Shown: positions 12,766 to 20,915, counted from the stretch's first letter. The stretch is DNA of 21,071 nucleotides from an uncultured Clostridia bacterium (GCA_947628395.1 CANQZP010000017.1:1-21071); one strand, 5' to 3'. Numbers and translations are program-made. Notes: generated from the letters alone by a model not told the origin.

Positions 12766-14446
12766 ATTTTTGCTTTTTCTTCCATTTCATGCTGATATGT
12801 CCTTCAAAATCTGGCTTTTTAGTATTTAAGAAATTACTTCTTTTATTTCTTTGCCAAATTGGATTTATATAAAATTTATTAAGAGTATCCTTATTTCCAG
12901 AAGGAACATAAGGAGAAAAATAAGATACTCCAAATGACTTCAAATTGCATAGTGAAATTAGCTGGACAAATATTCCTAAGCTAAGTCCTAGAAAACCTGC
13001 CATATATGCTAGTACAATATAAACGAATCTGAATAATCTTAAGGCAAAACTTAAAGAATAATCTGGAATTGCAAAAGAGCAGATTCCTGTTATTGCTACT
13101 ATAATAATAAGAAGTGGACTTACTAAACTTGCTGATACTGCTGCTTCACCTAGAATCAGACCACCTATTATTCCTACAGTAGAACCCATAGGGGTTGGAA
13201 TTCTAAGACTTGCTTCTCTTAAAAGTTCAAAAGATACTTCCATAATTAGTATTTCAAAAATGACTGGAAATGGTATTGCTTTTCTACCTGCAGATATAGC
13301 AAATATCAAATCAGAGGGGATAAGTTCTTGATGGTATGTTGTAACTGCTACGTAAAATGAAGGCATAAATACTGCTATTATAAAGGCAATACTTCTCATA
13401 AATCTTACTAAATTGCTGTATTGATGTTTTAGATTAGAATCTTCAGGTGAGCTTAAAAAATCAATGAAAACTGCAGGTGCAACAAGTGCGAATGGTGCTC
13501 CATTTATAAGGACGACAACTCTGCCATCTAAGATATTTGCTGATGCTCTATCAGATCTTTCAGTTATTAGAAGCTGAGGGAATATTGAATAATCATCATC
13601 TTCAATTAAATGTTCTAAGTTACCTGATGAAGTAATTGCATCTATATCTAAGTTATTTATTCTATATTTTACTTCATTTACTAAGTCCTCATTTGTAATA
13701 TTACTCATATAGCATACTGCAACTTTAGTTTGAGTAATTTTTCCTACGGTACATTGTTCAATTACTAGATTTTCATTGTTTATTATTCTTCTTAGCATTG
13801 AAGTATTTGTCCTAATATTTTCTACAAAGGCTTCTTGAGGCCCACGAATAACTACTTCATTGTTCGGCTTTTCGATACTTCTTTTTTCAAATCCTTTTGC
13901 TTCTATACAAAAACAATCTGAGAGAGTATCTACAAAAAGTGCAGTAAAACCACTATTTATACATGAAATTATTTCTAAAAAGTCATCACTTGTTTTTATA
14001 CTGTTTTGTGGGAGTAGAGTGTTGTGTATTATATTTTCAAGAGTTGATAAGTTACTTTGTCTTTTTTTTAAGTCATCTTTATTTGTTACAACCATTGAAT
14101 CATTCGTTGTTTCAGAATTTGTTTTGTTTTTTAGCATTAGAGGTTTTAGAATATAGTTATTTACCATATCTGAATCTACCATTCCATCTATATAAAATAG
14201 CATACCGGAATATTGTTTTCCTTTAGCATAGATGTTTATATTTCTAATGTTTATATCACTATTTATTAGTGCATTATATTTTACTGTAAGATAATCAATA
14301 TTGTCCTGTAGTTTTTCTGAAACTTTTTTATCATTTTTTTCTTCTGTTACAATGTTGTTAGAAACTTGGGTTTCTGATAATGTATAATTGTATTTGTTAT
14401 TTTTTTGATAATTTAACATATTAGATAGAAAAGATTTAAAGTTCAT
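12764..14446 (-). CDS. Spore germination protein of the GerA family
   Basis: The A subunit of GerA-type germinant receptors is an inner spore-membrane protein; the receptor senses nutrients such as amino acids and triggers cation and dipicolinate release. The protein has 560 residues, slightly longer than the common 480-520 because of a variable Asn-rich N-terminus. The cytosolic N-domain carries RGPQEAFVENIRTNTSMLRR (201-220) and the membrane domain (about 315-500) has LLREASLRIPTPMGSTVGII (408-427), both diagnostic. The start at 14446 has AAAGGAGA six bases upstream. It is first in the minus-strand order gerA, gerB, gerC, small membrane ORF, and is divergent from spoIVA. Sporulation-stage control (sigma G) is expected from the family, but I could not identify a convincing promoter. 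Confidence 0.97.
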   Translation of the reverse strand: MNFKSFLSNMLNYQKNNKYNYTLSETQVSNNIVTEEKNDKKVSEKLQDNIDYLTVKYNALINSDINIRNINIYAKGKQYSGMLFYIDGMVDSDMVNNYILKPLMLKNKTNSETTNDSMVVTNKDDLKKRQSNLSTLENIIHNTLLPQNSIKTSDDFLEIISCINSGFTALFVDTLSDCFCIEAKGFEKRSIEKPNNEVVIRGPQEAFVENIRTNTSMLRRIINNENLVIEQCTVGKITQTKVAVCYMSNITNEDLVNEVKYRINNLDIDAITSSGNLEHLIEDDDYSIFPQLLITERSDRASANILDGRVVVLINGAPFALVAPAVFIDFLSSPEDSNLKHQYSNLVRFMRSIAFIIAVFMPSFYVAVTTYHQELIPSDLIFAISAGRKAIPFPVIFEILIMEVSFELLREASLRIPTPMGSTVGIIGGLILGEAAVSASLVSPLLIIIVAITGICSFAIPDYSLSFALRLFRFVYIVLAYMAGFLGLSLGIFVQLISLCNLKSFGVSYFSPYVPSGNKDTLNKFYINPIWQRNKRSNFLNTKKPDFEGHISMKWKKKQK

Positions 14447-14579
14447 ATTTAGTCTCCTTTATAATGTATTAGGATTATTATTTACAAAAAAAATATATTT
14501 ATCCAATATAGGAATAAATTTCAAAAAGTTTAATATACATTAAATAAAAGTGTAGTACAAAGGTTTTAGGAGGGTATTT

Positions 14580-16058
14580 ATGGAAAACTTAAAAATATAT
14601 GAGGATATAGCTAAAAGAACAGAAGGTGATATTTATGTGGGTGTAGTTGGTCCTGTGAGAACAGGAAAGTCTACATTTATAAAGAAATTTATGGAGCTTT
14701 TAGTTCTTCCTAATATAAGTAATTCCTATAAAAAGGAAAGAGCAATTGATGAGCTTCCACAAAGTGCTGGTGGAAGGACTATAATGACGACAGAGCCAAA
14801 ATTTATTCCGAATGAAGCGGCTCAAATTACGATTGGAGATAATTTAAAATTAAAAGCAAGACTTGTAGATTGTGTAGGGTACTTGGTAAATAATGCTATT
14901 GGTTATTTAGAAGATGATATGCCTAGAATGGTAAAGACTCCTTGGTCAGATGAGGAAATGCCTTTTGAAAAGGCTGCTGAGATTGGTACTAAAAAAGTAA
15001 TTGAAGAACATTCAACTATTGGTATATTAGTTACAACAGATGGTTCTATTACTGATATTCCTAGAGAAGATTATATTGATGCAGAAGAAAGGGTAGTAAG
15101 GGAACTTAAGGCTATAAATAAACCTTTTGTTATTGTTCTTAATTCTCAAAATCCTCATAGTGAAGATACGAAAAAATTAGCTAAAGAATTGAATGAAAAA
15201 TATGGTACAGCTGTACTTCCTGTAAATTGTACAGAGATAAATTTGGATGATATAAATAAGATTTTTTCTGAAATATTATATGAATTTAGAATTGAGAGAA
15301 TCAATATTAAATTCCCAAGATGGGTTGATGGTTTAGATGAAAATAATAAGATAAAATGTGAATTATATAAGGAAATAAAAGATGCTTTAAATAATACTTG
15401 TAAGCTTAAAGATGTTAATGAGGATATAAAGACTCTTCAAAAAACTGAAGTTATTCAGAGAAGTGTAGTTGAAAAAATAGAGCTTGGAAATGGTAGTGTT
15501 GATATAAATGTTGAACTTAAAGATGAATTGTTTTATCAAGTTCTTACTGAGATTACTGGTGTTAATATTAATAATGAGGGAACTTTATTTTCTACTATTA
15601 CTGAGTTTGCAAAGGTTAAGAAAGAGTATGATAAAATGGAGTATGCTCTTCATGAGGTAAGGGAAAAGGGCTATGGAATTGTTTCACCTGGTATTGATGA
15701 TTTGATTTTGGAGGATCCTGAAATATTTAAACAAGGTTCTAAATTTGGTGTGAAACTAAAAGCAAAAGCGCCTTCTCTTCACATGATTCAAATAAATACT
15801 GAGACTGAAGTGTCACCTATTGTAGGTAGTGAGAAGCAGTCTGAGGAGCTTTTGAATTATCTTTTATCAGAGTTTGAGGGGGATAAAAAGAAGATTTGGG
15901 AATCTAATATTTTTGGAAAGAGTTTGCATGAGCTTGTAAATGAGGGATTGCAGAATAAATTGTCTAAGATGCCTGAGGATGCTCAGATGAAGATTCAAGA
16001 GACTTTGCAAAGGATTGTGAATGAGGGAAGCGGAGGATTAATTTGTATAATTTTATAG
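14580..16058 (+). CDS. spoIVA: Stage IV sporulation protein A (spore coat base-layer ATPase)
   Basis: SpoIVA (492 residues, exactly family length) hydrolyses ATP to polymerise around the forespore and forms the base on which the coat is built. The N-terminal P-loop reads GPVRTGKST (24-32), a TTEPKF segment carries the sensor threonines (about 70-75), and LVDCVGY (96-101) fits Walker B. The C-terminus GGLICIIL matches the end that inserts at the forespore membrane. The start at 14580 follows AGGAGGG (14568-14574). CATTAAAT at 14538-14545 resembles a sigma-E -10, but I see no good matching -35. It is transcribed divergently from the germination operon and followed by a hairpin at 16066-16090. 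Presence of this gene implies that the organism makes endospores. Confidence 0.99.
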   Translation: MENLKIYEDIAKRTEGDIYVGVVGPVRTGKSTFIKKFMELLVLPNISNSYKKERAIDELPQSAGGRTIMTTEPKFIPNEAAQITIGDNLKLKARLVDCVGYLVNNAIGYLEDDMPRMVKTPWSDEEMPFEKAAEIGTKKVIEEHSTIGILVTTDGSITDIPREDYIDAEERVVRELKAINKPFVIVLNSQNPHSEDTKKLAKELNEKYGTAVLPVNCTEINLDDINKIFSEILYEFRIERINIKFPRWVDGLDENNKIKCELYKEIKDALNNTCKLKDVNEDIKTLQKTEVIQRSVVEKIELGNGSVDINVELKDELFYQVLTEITGVNINNEGTLFSTITEFAKVKKEYDKMEYALHEVREKGYGIVSPGIDDLILEDPEIFKQGSKFGVKLKAKAPSLHMIQINTETEVSPIVGSEKQSEELLNYLLSEFEGDKKKIWESNIFGKSLHELVNEGLQNKLSKMPEDAQMKIQETLQRIVNEGSGGLICIIL

Positions 16059-16065
16059 TTGAATG

Positions 16066-16090
16066 GCCGATTACTTAAAAAGTAGTCGGC
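16066..16090 (+). terminator. Hairpin after spoIVA
   Basis: GCCGATTACTT (16066-16076) pairs with AAGTAGTCGGC (16080-16090) over 11 positions with one G-U pair and a three-base loop. The following TATAAAATTTT is only a weak T tract. Confidence 0.65.
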
Positions 16091-16114
16091 TATAAAATTT
16101 TCTAGTAATTTCTA

Positions 16115-16143
16115 TTGATATTATTTAAAAAATAAAATATAAT
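16115..16143 (+). promoter_or_regulatory. Promoter of the Tim44-like/SPFH pair
   Basis: TTGATA (16115-16120) and TATAAT (16138-16143) are separated by 17 bases, 60 bases before the start codon at 16203. Confidence 0.65.
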
Positions 16144-16202
16144 GTTTTTTGACATGGATAGACAAAATGTTACAAAAGTTAAAAAATATAAGGAGTTTTT
16201 TT

Positions 16203-17093
16203 ATGAAAAAAAGATTCAAGTTTGTAGCTTTAATTGCAAGTTTTATTCTGTTTATTTGTTGCAATTATTGTTTTGCTGATGTTGGTAGTTTCGAAAGTTA
16301 TGATAGTGGAGGAAGCTCTTATAGTAGCAGTGATAGTTGGTCTTCTTATGATAGTGATTATAGCTATTCTGGAGGCGGTTATTCTGGAGGTTATTCTGGT
16401 GGAGGTAGTATATTTGCAGTTGTTTTTATAGGAATTATGATTTTTGCAATAATATATAGTCTAAAACAAGGTAAAAATAATAATCCTAGACCAAATACTG
16501 TTCCAATTACGAATAGCTTTGAAACTGAAGAACAGATTGAGGCTAAAGTTAAAGCTAATGATCCAATGTTTAATAAAGAAGAATTCCTTTCTTGGTCTAG
16601 AAGTTTATTTGTAAAATTGCAAGAAGCTTGGACTGCTAGAGATTGGTCAACAATAAGAACTTTTGAATCAAATGAATTGTTTGAACAGCATAAGAGACAA
16701 TTACAAGGATATATTGATAATAATCAAATTAATGTTATGGAAAGAATTTGTGTAAAATCAGCTAGACTTAGCTCATTTACTCAAGTTGGAGATAAGGATA
16801 TATTAAAAGTAACATTAAGTTCAAAAATGATTGATTATATTATTGATGCTGATACTAAAAAGATTCTAAAAGGTGATAAAGTAACAGAGAGACATAGTAC
16901 ATATAGTTTAAGTTTCGTAAGAAAGACTGGAGTAAAAACTAAAGCTGGAACAAGTGAGGTTAATACTACTAACTGTCCAAATTGTGGTGCACCAACACAA
17001 ATTACATCATCAGGTAAGTGCGAGTATTGTGGAAGTGTTATTACAACAGGTGAATATAGTTGGGTATTAGCTGACTTAACTAAAATAGGTTAA
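16203..17093 (+). CDS. Tim44-like domain membrane protein with inserted zinc ribbon
   Basis: The protein has 296 residues. A signal peptide (1-25, ending CFA before DVG) is followed by a Ser/Gly/Tyr-rich segment (27-68, with repeated YSGG), a membrane helix (69-86) and a C-terminal domain (about 118-290). That domain starts DPMFNKEEFLSWSRSLFVKL and contains LQEAWTARDWSTI, as in bacterial Tim44-like proteins. A zinc ribbon (C258, C261, C273, C276) is inserted close to the end. The start at 16203 has AAGGAG seven bases upstream; an in-frame ATG at 16149 has none. It lies 22 bases upstream of the SPFH gene and is surely co-transcribed with it. The general layout recalls membrane partners of the Bacillus YdjI/PspA envelope-stress system, but no direct homology is claimed. 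Confidence 0.85.
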   Translation: MKKRFKFVALIASFILFICCNYCFADVGSFESYDSGGSSYSSSDSWSSYDSDYSYSGGGYSGGYSGGGSIFAVVFIGIMIFAIIYSLKQGKNNNPRPNTVPITNSFETEEQIEAKVKANDPMFNKEEFLSWSRSLFVKLQEAWTARDWSTIRTFESNELFEQHKRQLQGYIDNNQINVMERICVKSARLSSFTQVGDKDILKVTLSSKMIDYIIDADTKKILKGDKVTERHSTYSLSFVRKTGVKTKAGTSEVNTTNCPNCGAPTQITSSGKCEYCGSVITTGEYSWVLADLTKIG

Positions 17094-17115
17094 AAAAATA
17101 TAGGAGGTATAAATT

Positions 17116-18165
17116 ATGGGATTAATTAAAGCAGCAGTAGGTGCAGTAGGAAGCACTTTACATGATCAATGGAAAGAAGCTATAAGATGTGAAGACTTAG
17201 GAAATGAAATACTAATGATGAAAAAAACTACAAAAACAGGTGTTATAACTAATAAAAGTACTATTATTGTAGGACCTGGACAATGTGCAATTATTTATGA
17301 TAATGGTAGAGTTATTGATGCAACAGCAGAAGAAGGATATTATGTGTTTGATGACTCATCTTCACCAAGTTTTTTTGCAGGACAGTTTGGTGCAACATTT
17401 AAAGAAATGTGGCAACGTTTTACATATAATGGTGCTACTTCTAAGCAGCAAGCAGTATTCTTCTTTAATACTAAGGAAATTATAGATAATAAATTTGGAA
17501 CTCCAGCTCCAATACCTTTTCAGGATTGGTCACATCCAATTCCAAATCAAATGACAAATACTATTACTCCTCTAAGAGTTGAGATAAAATGTTTTGGTAC
17601 ATATACATTTAAAATGGTTAATCCAGCGTTATTTATGGAGAAAATAGCAGGTATTGCAGATGTATATAAAAAGAGTCAATTGATAGAACAAATTAGATCA
17701 GAAGTTATTGCAGTATTCCAAAATATAACTAATGAATTGGGTACAGAGGCTTATAAGATTGGTGCTTTGGAGATGCCAAGCCAAACTGATGAAATAAAAC
17801 AAATGATGGATGAAAAGGTATTTGACCAAAATGTAAGAGATAGAGGTTTAGAGATTGTTGGATTTGCAGTTGAATCTGTAACTTTAACTGATGAATCAGA
17901 AAAGAAGATTGATGATTACGAATTGAGTTCAAATTCTTATATGCAACAAGGTAGAATGGTTGGAGCTTATTCTAATGCTGTTGAATCAGCTGCTAAAAAT
18001 GAATCAGGAAGTATTAATGGATTTATGGGAATTGGTATGATGAATATGGCTTCTGGTGGTGTTATGCAAGGAGCTGTTCGGAGGACCTTGGAATGCTCAG
18101 AATCTACAAAACAGTACAAAGGATTTAAGCCAAGAGCAAGCACCTGTAGCTCCTACTCAAGCTGA
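17116..18165 (+). CDS. SPFH-domain (YdjI/virion-core-like) protein, frameshifted near its C-terminus
   Basis: The first 320 residues match the bacterial SPFH family related to B. subtilis YdjI, flotillin-fold proteins that scaffold the membrane. Visible blocks are STIIVGPGQCAIIYDNG, the region FFNTKEIIDNKFGTPAPIPF and the helix-rich part before GRMVGAYSNAVESAAKNE. Family proteins continue with a FGGPWN-type linker and zinc ribbons. Here the frame after GGVMQGA reads VRRTLECSESTK and stops at 18165, whereas the expected FGGPWNAQN and zinc ribbons lie in the next frame (to 18340). Removing one base, for example G18076, restores GAFGGPWN. The start at 17116 has AGGAGG at 17102-17107. This is either a sequencing or assembly error, a recent mutation or, less likely, recoding. 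Confidence 0.9.
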   Translation: MGLIKAAVGAVGSTLHDQWKEAIRCEDLGNEILMMKKTTKTGVITNKSTIIVGPGQCAIIYDNGRVIDATAEEGYYVFDDSSSPSFFAGQFGATFKEMWQRFTYNGATSKQQAVFFFNTKEIIDNKFGTPAPIPFQDWSHPIPNQMTNTITPLRVEIKCFGTYTFKMVNPALFMEKIAGIADVYKKSQLIEQIRSEVIAVFQNITNELGTEAYKIGALEMPSQTDEIKQMMDEKVFDQNVRDRGLEIVGFAVESVTLTDESEKKIDDYELSSNSYMQQGRMVGAYSNAVESAAKNESGSINGFMGIGMMNMASGGVMQGAVRRTLECSESTKQYKGFKPRASTCSSYSS

Positions 18166-18340
18166 GGTATCAAGTGAAAATTGGAAATGCGAGTGTGGAC
18201 ATGAAAATCCAAGTAATGCTAAGTTTTGCAATGAATGTGGTAAGCCAAAGCCCGCTGGTGATGGAAAATTGTGCAGGAAGTGTGGAATAAAGAATCCTGA
18301 AAATGCTAAATTCTGCAATAATTGTGGAGAAGAATTATAA
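18056..18340 (+). CDS. C-terminal zinc-ribbon part of the SPFH protein, displaced by one frame
   Basis: This frame overlaps the end of the SPFH gene and begins with GTG at 18056 without a good ribosome binding site, so it is probably not an independent gene. From 18077 it reads FGGPWNAQN, a Gln/Pro/Ala linker, then two zinc ribbons of the CxCG...KFCxxCG type: WKCECGHENPSNAKFCNECG and LCRKCGIKNPENAKFCNNCG. That is the normal tail of YdjI-like SPFH proteins. All eight cysteines are intact, which argues against a long-dead pseudogene. The intact fusion would have about 407 residues. Confidence 0.75.
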   Translation: MVLCKELFGGPWNAQNLQNSTKDLSQEQAPVAPTQAEVSSENWKCECGHENPSNAKFCNECGKPKPAGDGKLCRKCGIKNPENAKFCNNCGEEL

Positions 18341-18356
18341 TAATGATTAAATAGAG

Positions 18357-18379
18357 AGCACGTTTTAGCGTGCTTTTTT
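18357..18379 (+). terminator. Terminator after the SPFH gene
   Basis: AGCACG (18357-18362) and CGTGCT (18369-18374) form the stem, with a TTTTAG loop and a six-T run. It separates the SPFH pair from rlmD. Confidence 0.85.
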
Positions 18380-18396
18380 AGGTAAGAGAGGATATT

Positions 18397-19755
18397 ATGA
18401 AGAAAAATGAAGAGTATATTGTAGATATAATTGATAATGGTATGACTGGAGAGGGAATTGCTAAGATTGATAATTTTACTATTTTTGTTCCAGATGCTAT
18501 AGTGGGGGAAAAGGTAAAAATAAAAATTGTTAAGGTATTATCTTCTCATGGTTTTGGAAAAATTATAGATATTTTGCAGGAATCTGAATATAGAAATGAA
18601 AGTGATTGTGATACATATTCAAGATGTGGTGGATGTGATTTAAGACATATAAATTATGATTATACTTTAAAAATAAAAGAGAATAAAATACTAAATTTAT
18701 TGAAAAAAGAAAAGTTAGATATTAAAGTTAATAATTGTATTGAAATGGATAATCCTCATTTTTATAGAAATAAGCTTCAATATCCTTTTGGAACTGATAA
18801 TTCTGGAAATCCTGTTATGGGTGTATTTGCAAAAAGAAGTCATGATGTAATTAAGACTCAAAATTGTAATATTCAAGATAAATTGTGTCAAGAAATTGCT
18901 AATTATATTTTTGATTTTTTAAGAAATGAAAAGATTTCTGTATATGATGAAAAACGTCTAAATGGTTTAATGAGGCATATTATTGTTCGTATTGGTAAAA
19001 AAACGAATGAAGTTATGATTATTTTAGTTACTAATAAAGGAGAATTTGATAAGTTAGAAGAGTTAGTAAAGGGAGTAGTAAAAAAGTATCCAGAGGTAAA
19101 AACAATAGTTAGAAATATTAATTCGAAAAATACGAATGTTATATTAGGAAGTGAAAATAAAATTGTATATGGAAAAGGATATATTTATGACGAATTATTA
19201 GGTTATAAATTCAAAATATCTCCGATGTCTTTTTATCAAGTAAATCCTGTTCAGACAGAAAAGCTATATTCTAAAGCTATTGAATATGCTGAACTTACAG
19301 GTAATGAAACTATTTTTGATTTATATTGTGGTATCGGAACTATTGGAATTTGTGCATCTGGTAAAGCTAAAAAGTTATATGGAATTGAAACTATTGAAGA
19401 TGCTATAAAAGATGCTAAAGAAAATGCTAAATTGAATAATATAAAAAATGCAGAATTTTTTGTTGGAGATGTTGAAAAAGAATTACCAGAGTTTTTGAAG
19501 AGAGAGAAAATTTCTCCTGATGTTGTATTTTTAGATCCACCAAGAAAAGGATGTGAAAAGATTGTATTAGATACATTAATGAAAATAAAACCTAAAAAGA
19601 TTGTATATATAAGCTGTAATCCTGCAACTTTTGTAAGAGATATTAAATTATTACAAGAAAAATATGAGGCAAATGAAATTACACCAGTGGATATGTTTCC
19701 GTATACGAATCATGTGGAGTGTGTGGCAGTGCTACAATTAAAAGAGAACAGGTAA
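18397..19755 (+). CDS. rlmD: 23S rRNA (uracil-C5) methyltransferase, RlmD/RumA family
   Basis: The enzyme (452 residues) uses S-adenosylmethionine to methylate carbon 5 of a uridine in 23S rRNA (U1939 in E. coli numbering). Gram-positive homologues such as RlmCD may also modify U747. An N-terminal TRAM domain (about 1-60) is followed by the iron-sulfur cysteines C71, C77 and C80 (CDTYSRCGGC), with a fourth ligand further on. The methyltransferase domain shows FDLYCGIGTIGI (AdoMet binding), FLDPPRKGC and the catalytic block YISCNPATFVRDI. The C-terminus is NHVECVAVLQL. The start at 18397 follows AGAGAGGA (18385-18392). Many genomes carry several paralogues of this family, so the exact target base is not certain. 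Confidence 0.93.
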   Translation: MKKNEEYIVDIIDNGMTGEGIAKIDNFTIFVPDAIVGEKVKIKIVKVLSSHGFGKIIDILQESEYRNESDCDTYSRCGGCDLRHINYDYTLKIKENKILNLLKKEKLDIKVNNCIEMDNPHFYRNKLQYPFGTDNSGNPVMGVFAKRSHDVIKTQNCNIQDKLCQEIANYIFDFLRNEKISVYDEKRLNGLMRHIIVRIGKKTNEVMIILVTNKGEFDKLEELVKGVVKKYPEVKTIVRNINSKNTNVILGSENKIVYGKGYIYDELLGYKFKISPMSFYQVNPVQTEKLYSKAIEYAELTGNETIFDLYCGIGTIGICASGKAKKLYGIETIEDAIKDAKENAKLNNIKNAEFFVGDVEKELPEFLKREKISPDVVFLDPPRKGCEKIVLDTLMKIKPKKIVYISCNPATFVRDIKLLQEKYEANEITPVDMFPYTNHVECVAVLQLKENR

Positions 19756-19935
19756 TACTTGATTTTGATATGGTTTCAAAGATTATAACTTTTGAACAAA
19801 AAGGAAAATATGGCAAAGAAAGACATCAAAATTTGAGTGTGAAAGTTAAAGTTGTATCTGATATGGTAAGTGAAAACACATAATTTTAATTTTAGAAAAT
19901 TAAGCAAAGTATTTGAAATACTAAGAAATTTGAGA

Positions 19936-19988
19936 GTGTGTCTATGGTAAACACAACAGGGATAAGTTGTATTGGTTTGTAGACATAT
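19936..19988 (+). other. Possible structured RNA element
   Basis: Three stacked helices can form: 19936-19944 with 19980-19988 (9 pairs, two G-U), AAAC (19949-19952) with GTTT (19975-19978), and ACAAC (19953-19957) with GTTGT (19966-19970) closing the loop AGGGATAA. No known RNA family is recognised, and chance folding in an AT-rich spacer cannot be excluded. Confidence 0.3.
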
Positions 19989-20054
19989 AATAAATACAGA
20001 TATTTCAAGTGTTATAAGAAATTTATTAAAATGAGTTATAGAGAATCTTTATAA

Positions 20055-20094
20055 AAATAGGTGTCAGTAGATATTTGCTGATACTTATTTTTTT
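20055..20094 (+). terminator. Terminator in the rlmD-Nudix spacer
   Basis: Bases 20055-20067 (including GGTGTCAG) pair with 20078-20090 (including CTGATACTTA) over 13 positions with two G-U pairs, and a T run continues to 20094. It implies a transcript coming from rlmD or from the spacer itself. Confidence 0.7.
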
Positions 20095-20147
20095 ATAGGT
20101 CAAAATTTTAGGATTTTTTGACCTATAAATTTCTGTAGGTTAAAAAA
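20094..20147. repeat. Hairpin with a competing third arm
   Basis: TATAGGTCAAAA (20094-20105) is a perfect 12-base reverse complement of TTTTGACCTATA (20116-20127). A third segment, TAGGTTAAAAAA (20136-20147), can pair with the same middle arm with one G-U pair. The two foldings exclude each other. There is no T tract after either form. Confidence 0.5.
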
Positions 20148-20186
20148 GTAAGAAAATTTGCTCTATAAAATTTGCAAATTAATTTT

Positions 20187-20261
20187 AATCACCAATAAAA
20201 ATAATATCAAGAGTAAATGCACTCACTTCGTTCGCTCTTGACATTATTTTTATTGGTAATT
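20187..20261. repeat. Long near-perfect inverted repeat
   Basis: The arms at 20191-20213 and 20235-20257 pair over 23 positions with one mismatch (A20206/C20242), which becomes a G-U pair in RNA of the minus strand. Further pairs reach 20187/20261. The left arm starts ACCAATAAAAATAAT; the loop holds CACTTCGTTCG. No coding function is apparent. It could be a bidirectional terminator or a small MITE-like element. Confidence 0.65.
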
Positions 20262-20380
20262 TTGTGTTAGTTAAGCAAATGTAAGGATAAATATGTTTTG
20301 TAAATATTGGTAAAACACTATGAAAAATTGTGAGTTTGTGATATAAATATAATAATCTGGCAAGATTAAGGAGTAGAATT

Positions 20381-20905
20381 ATGGAATATATAGATATATT
20401 TGATGAAAATAACGAGCCAACTGGAAAAGTCAAAGAAAAAAATCAAGCACATGAAGATGGAGATTTTCATAGAACAGCACATGTATGGATTATAAACGAT
20501 AAAAATGAGTTATTATTACAAAAAAGGAGTGCAAGCAAAAAATCGCATCCTAATTGTTGGGATATTTCTGGAGCAGGACATATAAGAGCAGGAGAAAGTG
20601 TAATAGATGGTGCAATACGAGAACTAAAAGAAGAACTAGGAGTTGAAGCAAAAGAAAAAGATTTACAATATATTGCAACAATAAAAAGTACAAAAAATCC
20701 TAAAAATATGGAACATGCATATGTATATTTATTAAGATGTAATAAAAATATAGAAGATTATATATTTGAAGATGAAGAAGTTTCAGAGGTGAAATATGTT
20801 TACTATAAAGAATTAGAAAAAATGGTTGAAGAAAGAGTAGAAGGATTACTAATACACCAAGAAGAATATAACAAATTATTTGAATTTATCAGAAAAAATT
20901 ATTAG
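20381..20905 (+). CDS. Nudix hydrolase (IPP-isomerase-like/YfcD type)
   Basis: The protein has 174 residues. The Nudix box is complete at 66-88: G66, E72, R80, E81, E84, E85 and G87 (GHIRAGESVIDGAIRELKEE), which binds the metal used to cleave nucleoside-diphosphate-linked compounds. The N-terminus (EYIDIFDENNEPTGKVKEK) and the block HRTAHVWIIND with NCWDISGAGH are typical of the subfamily resembling isopentenyl-diphosphate isomerase. Members in this group often have unknown substrates. The start at 20381 follows AAGGAG (20368-20373). The stop overlaps the ribosome binding site of the next gene, so the two are co-transcribed and probably coupled. Confidence 0.92.
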   Translation: MEYIDIFDENNEPTGKVKEKNQAHEDGDFHRTAHVWIINDKNELLLQKRSASKKSHPNCWDISGAGHIRAGESVIDGAIRELKEELGVEAKEKDLQYIATIKSTKNPKNMEHAYVYLLRCNKNIEDYIFEDEEVSEVKYVYYKELEKMVEERVEGLLIHQEEYNKLFEFIRKNY

Positions 20906-20915
20906 GAGGATAAAA

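Larger units (their letters stand above)
19756..20380. other. 625-base gene-free region rich in inverted repeats
   Basis: No convincing gene was found. A 37-codon frame at 19770-19883 has no ribosome binding site. The region holds a possible folded RNA (19936-19988), a terminator (20055-20094), a pair of competing hairpin arms (20094-20147), and a long inverted repeat (20187-20261). TATAAT at 20348-20353 could be the -10 of the Nudix gene, but a -35 at a normal distance is weak. The terminator lies about 300 bases after rlmD, so rlmD mRNA or a separate small RNA may extend through 19756-20094. Confidence 0.6.

Noticed and set aside
14447..14579. Sigma-G promoter for gerA and sigma-E promoter for spoIVA
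   Set aside because: Only partial -10-like matches (CATTAAAT for spoIVA) were seen, without -35 elements at the right distance.
18064..18090. Programmed ribosomal frameshift in the SPFH gene
   Set aside because: An AAGGAG lies upstream, but there is no slippery codon run or stop codon at the shift; an error or simple mutation explains it better.
19770..19883. A 37-codon frame (MVSKIITFEQKGKYGKER...) after rlmD
   Set aside because: No ribosome binding site, no promoter and no recognised similarity; it may be a gene remnant but cannot be supported.
20185..20433. Minus-strand frame of 82 codons across the long inverted repeat
   Set aside because: It overlaps the start of the Nudix gene, has no ribosome binding site and its end is simply the inverted repeat translated.
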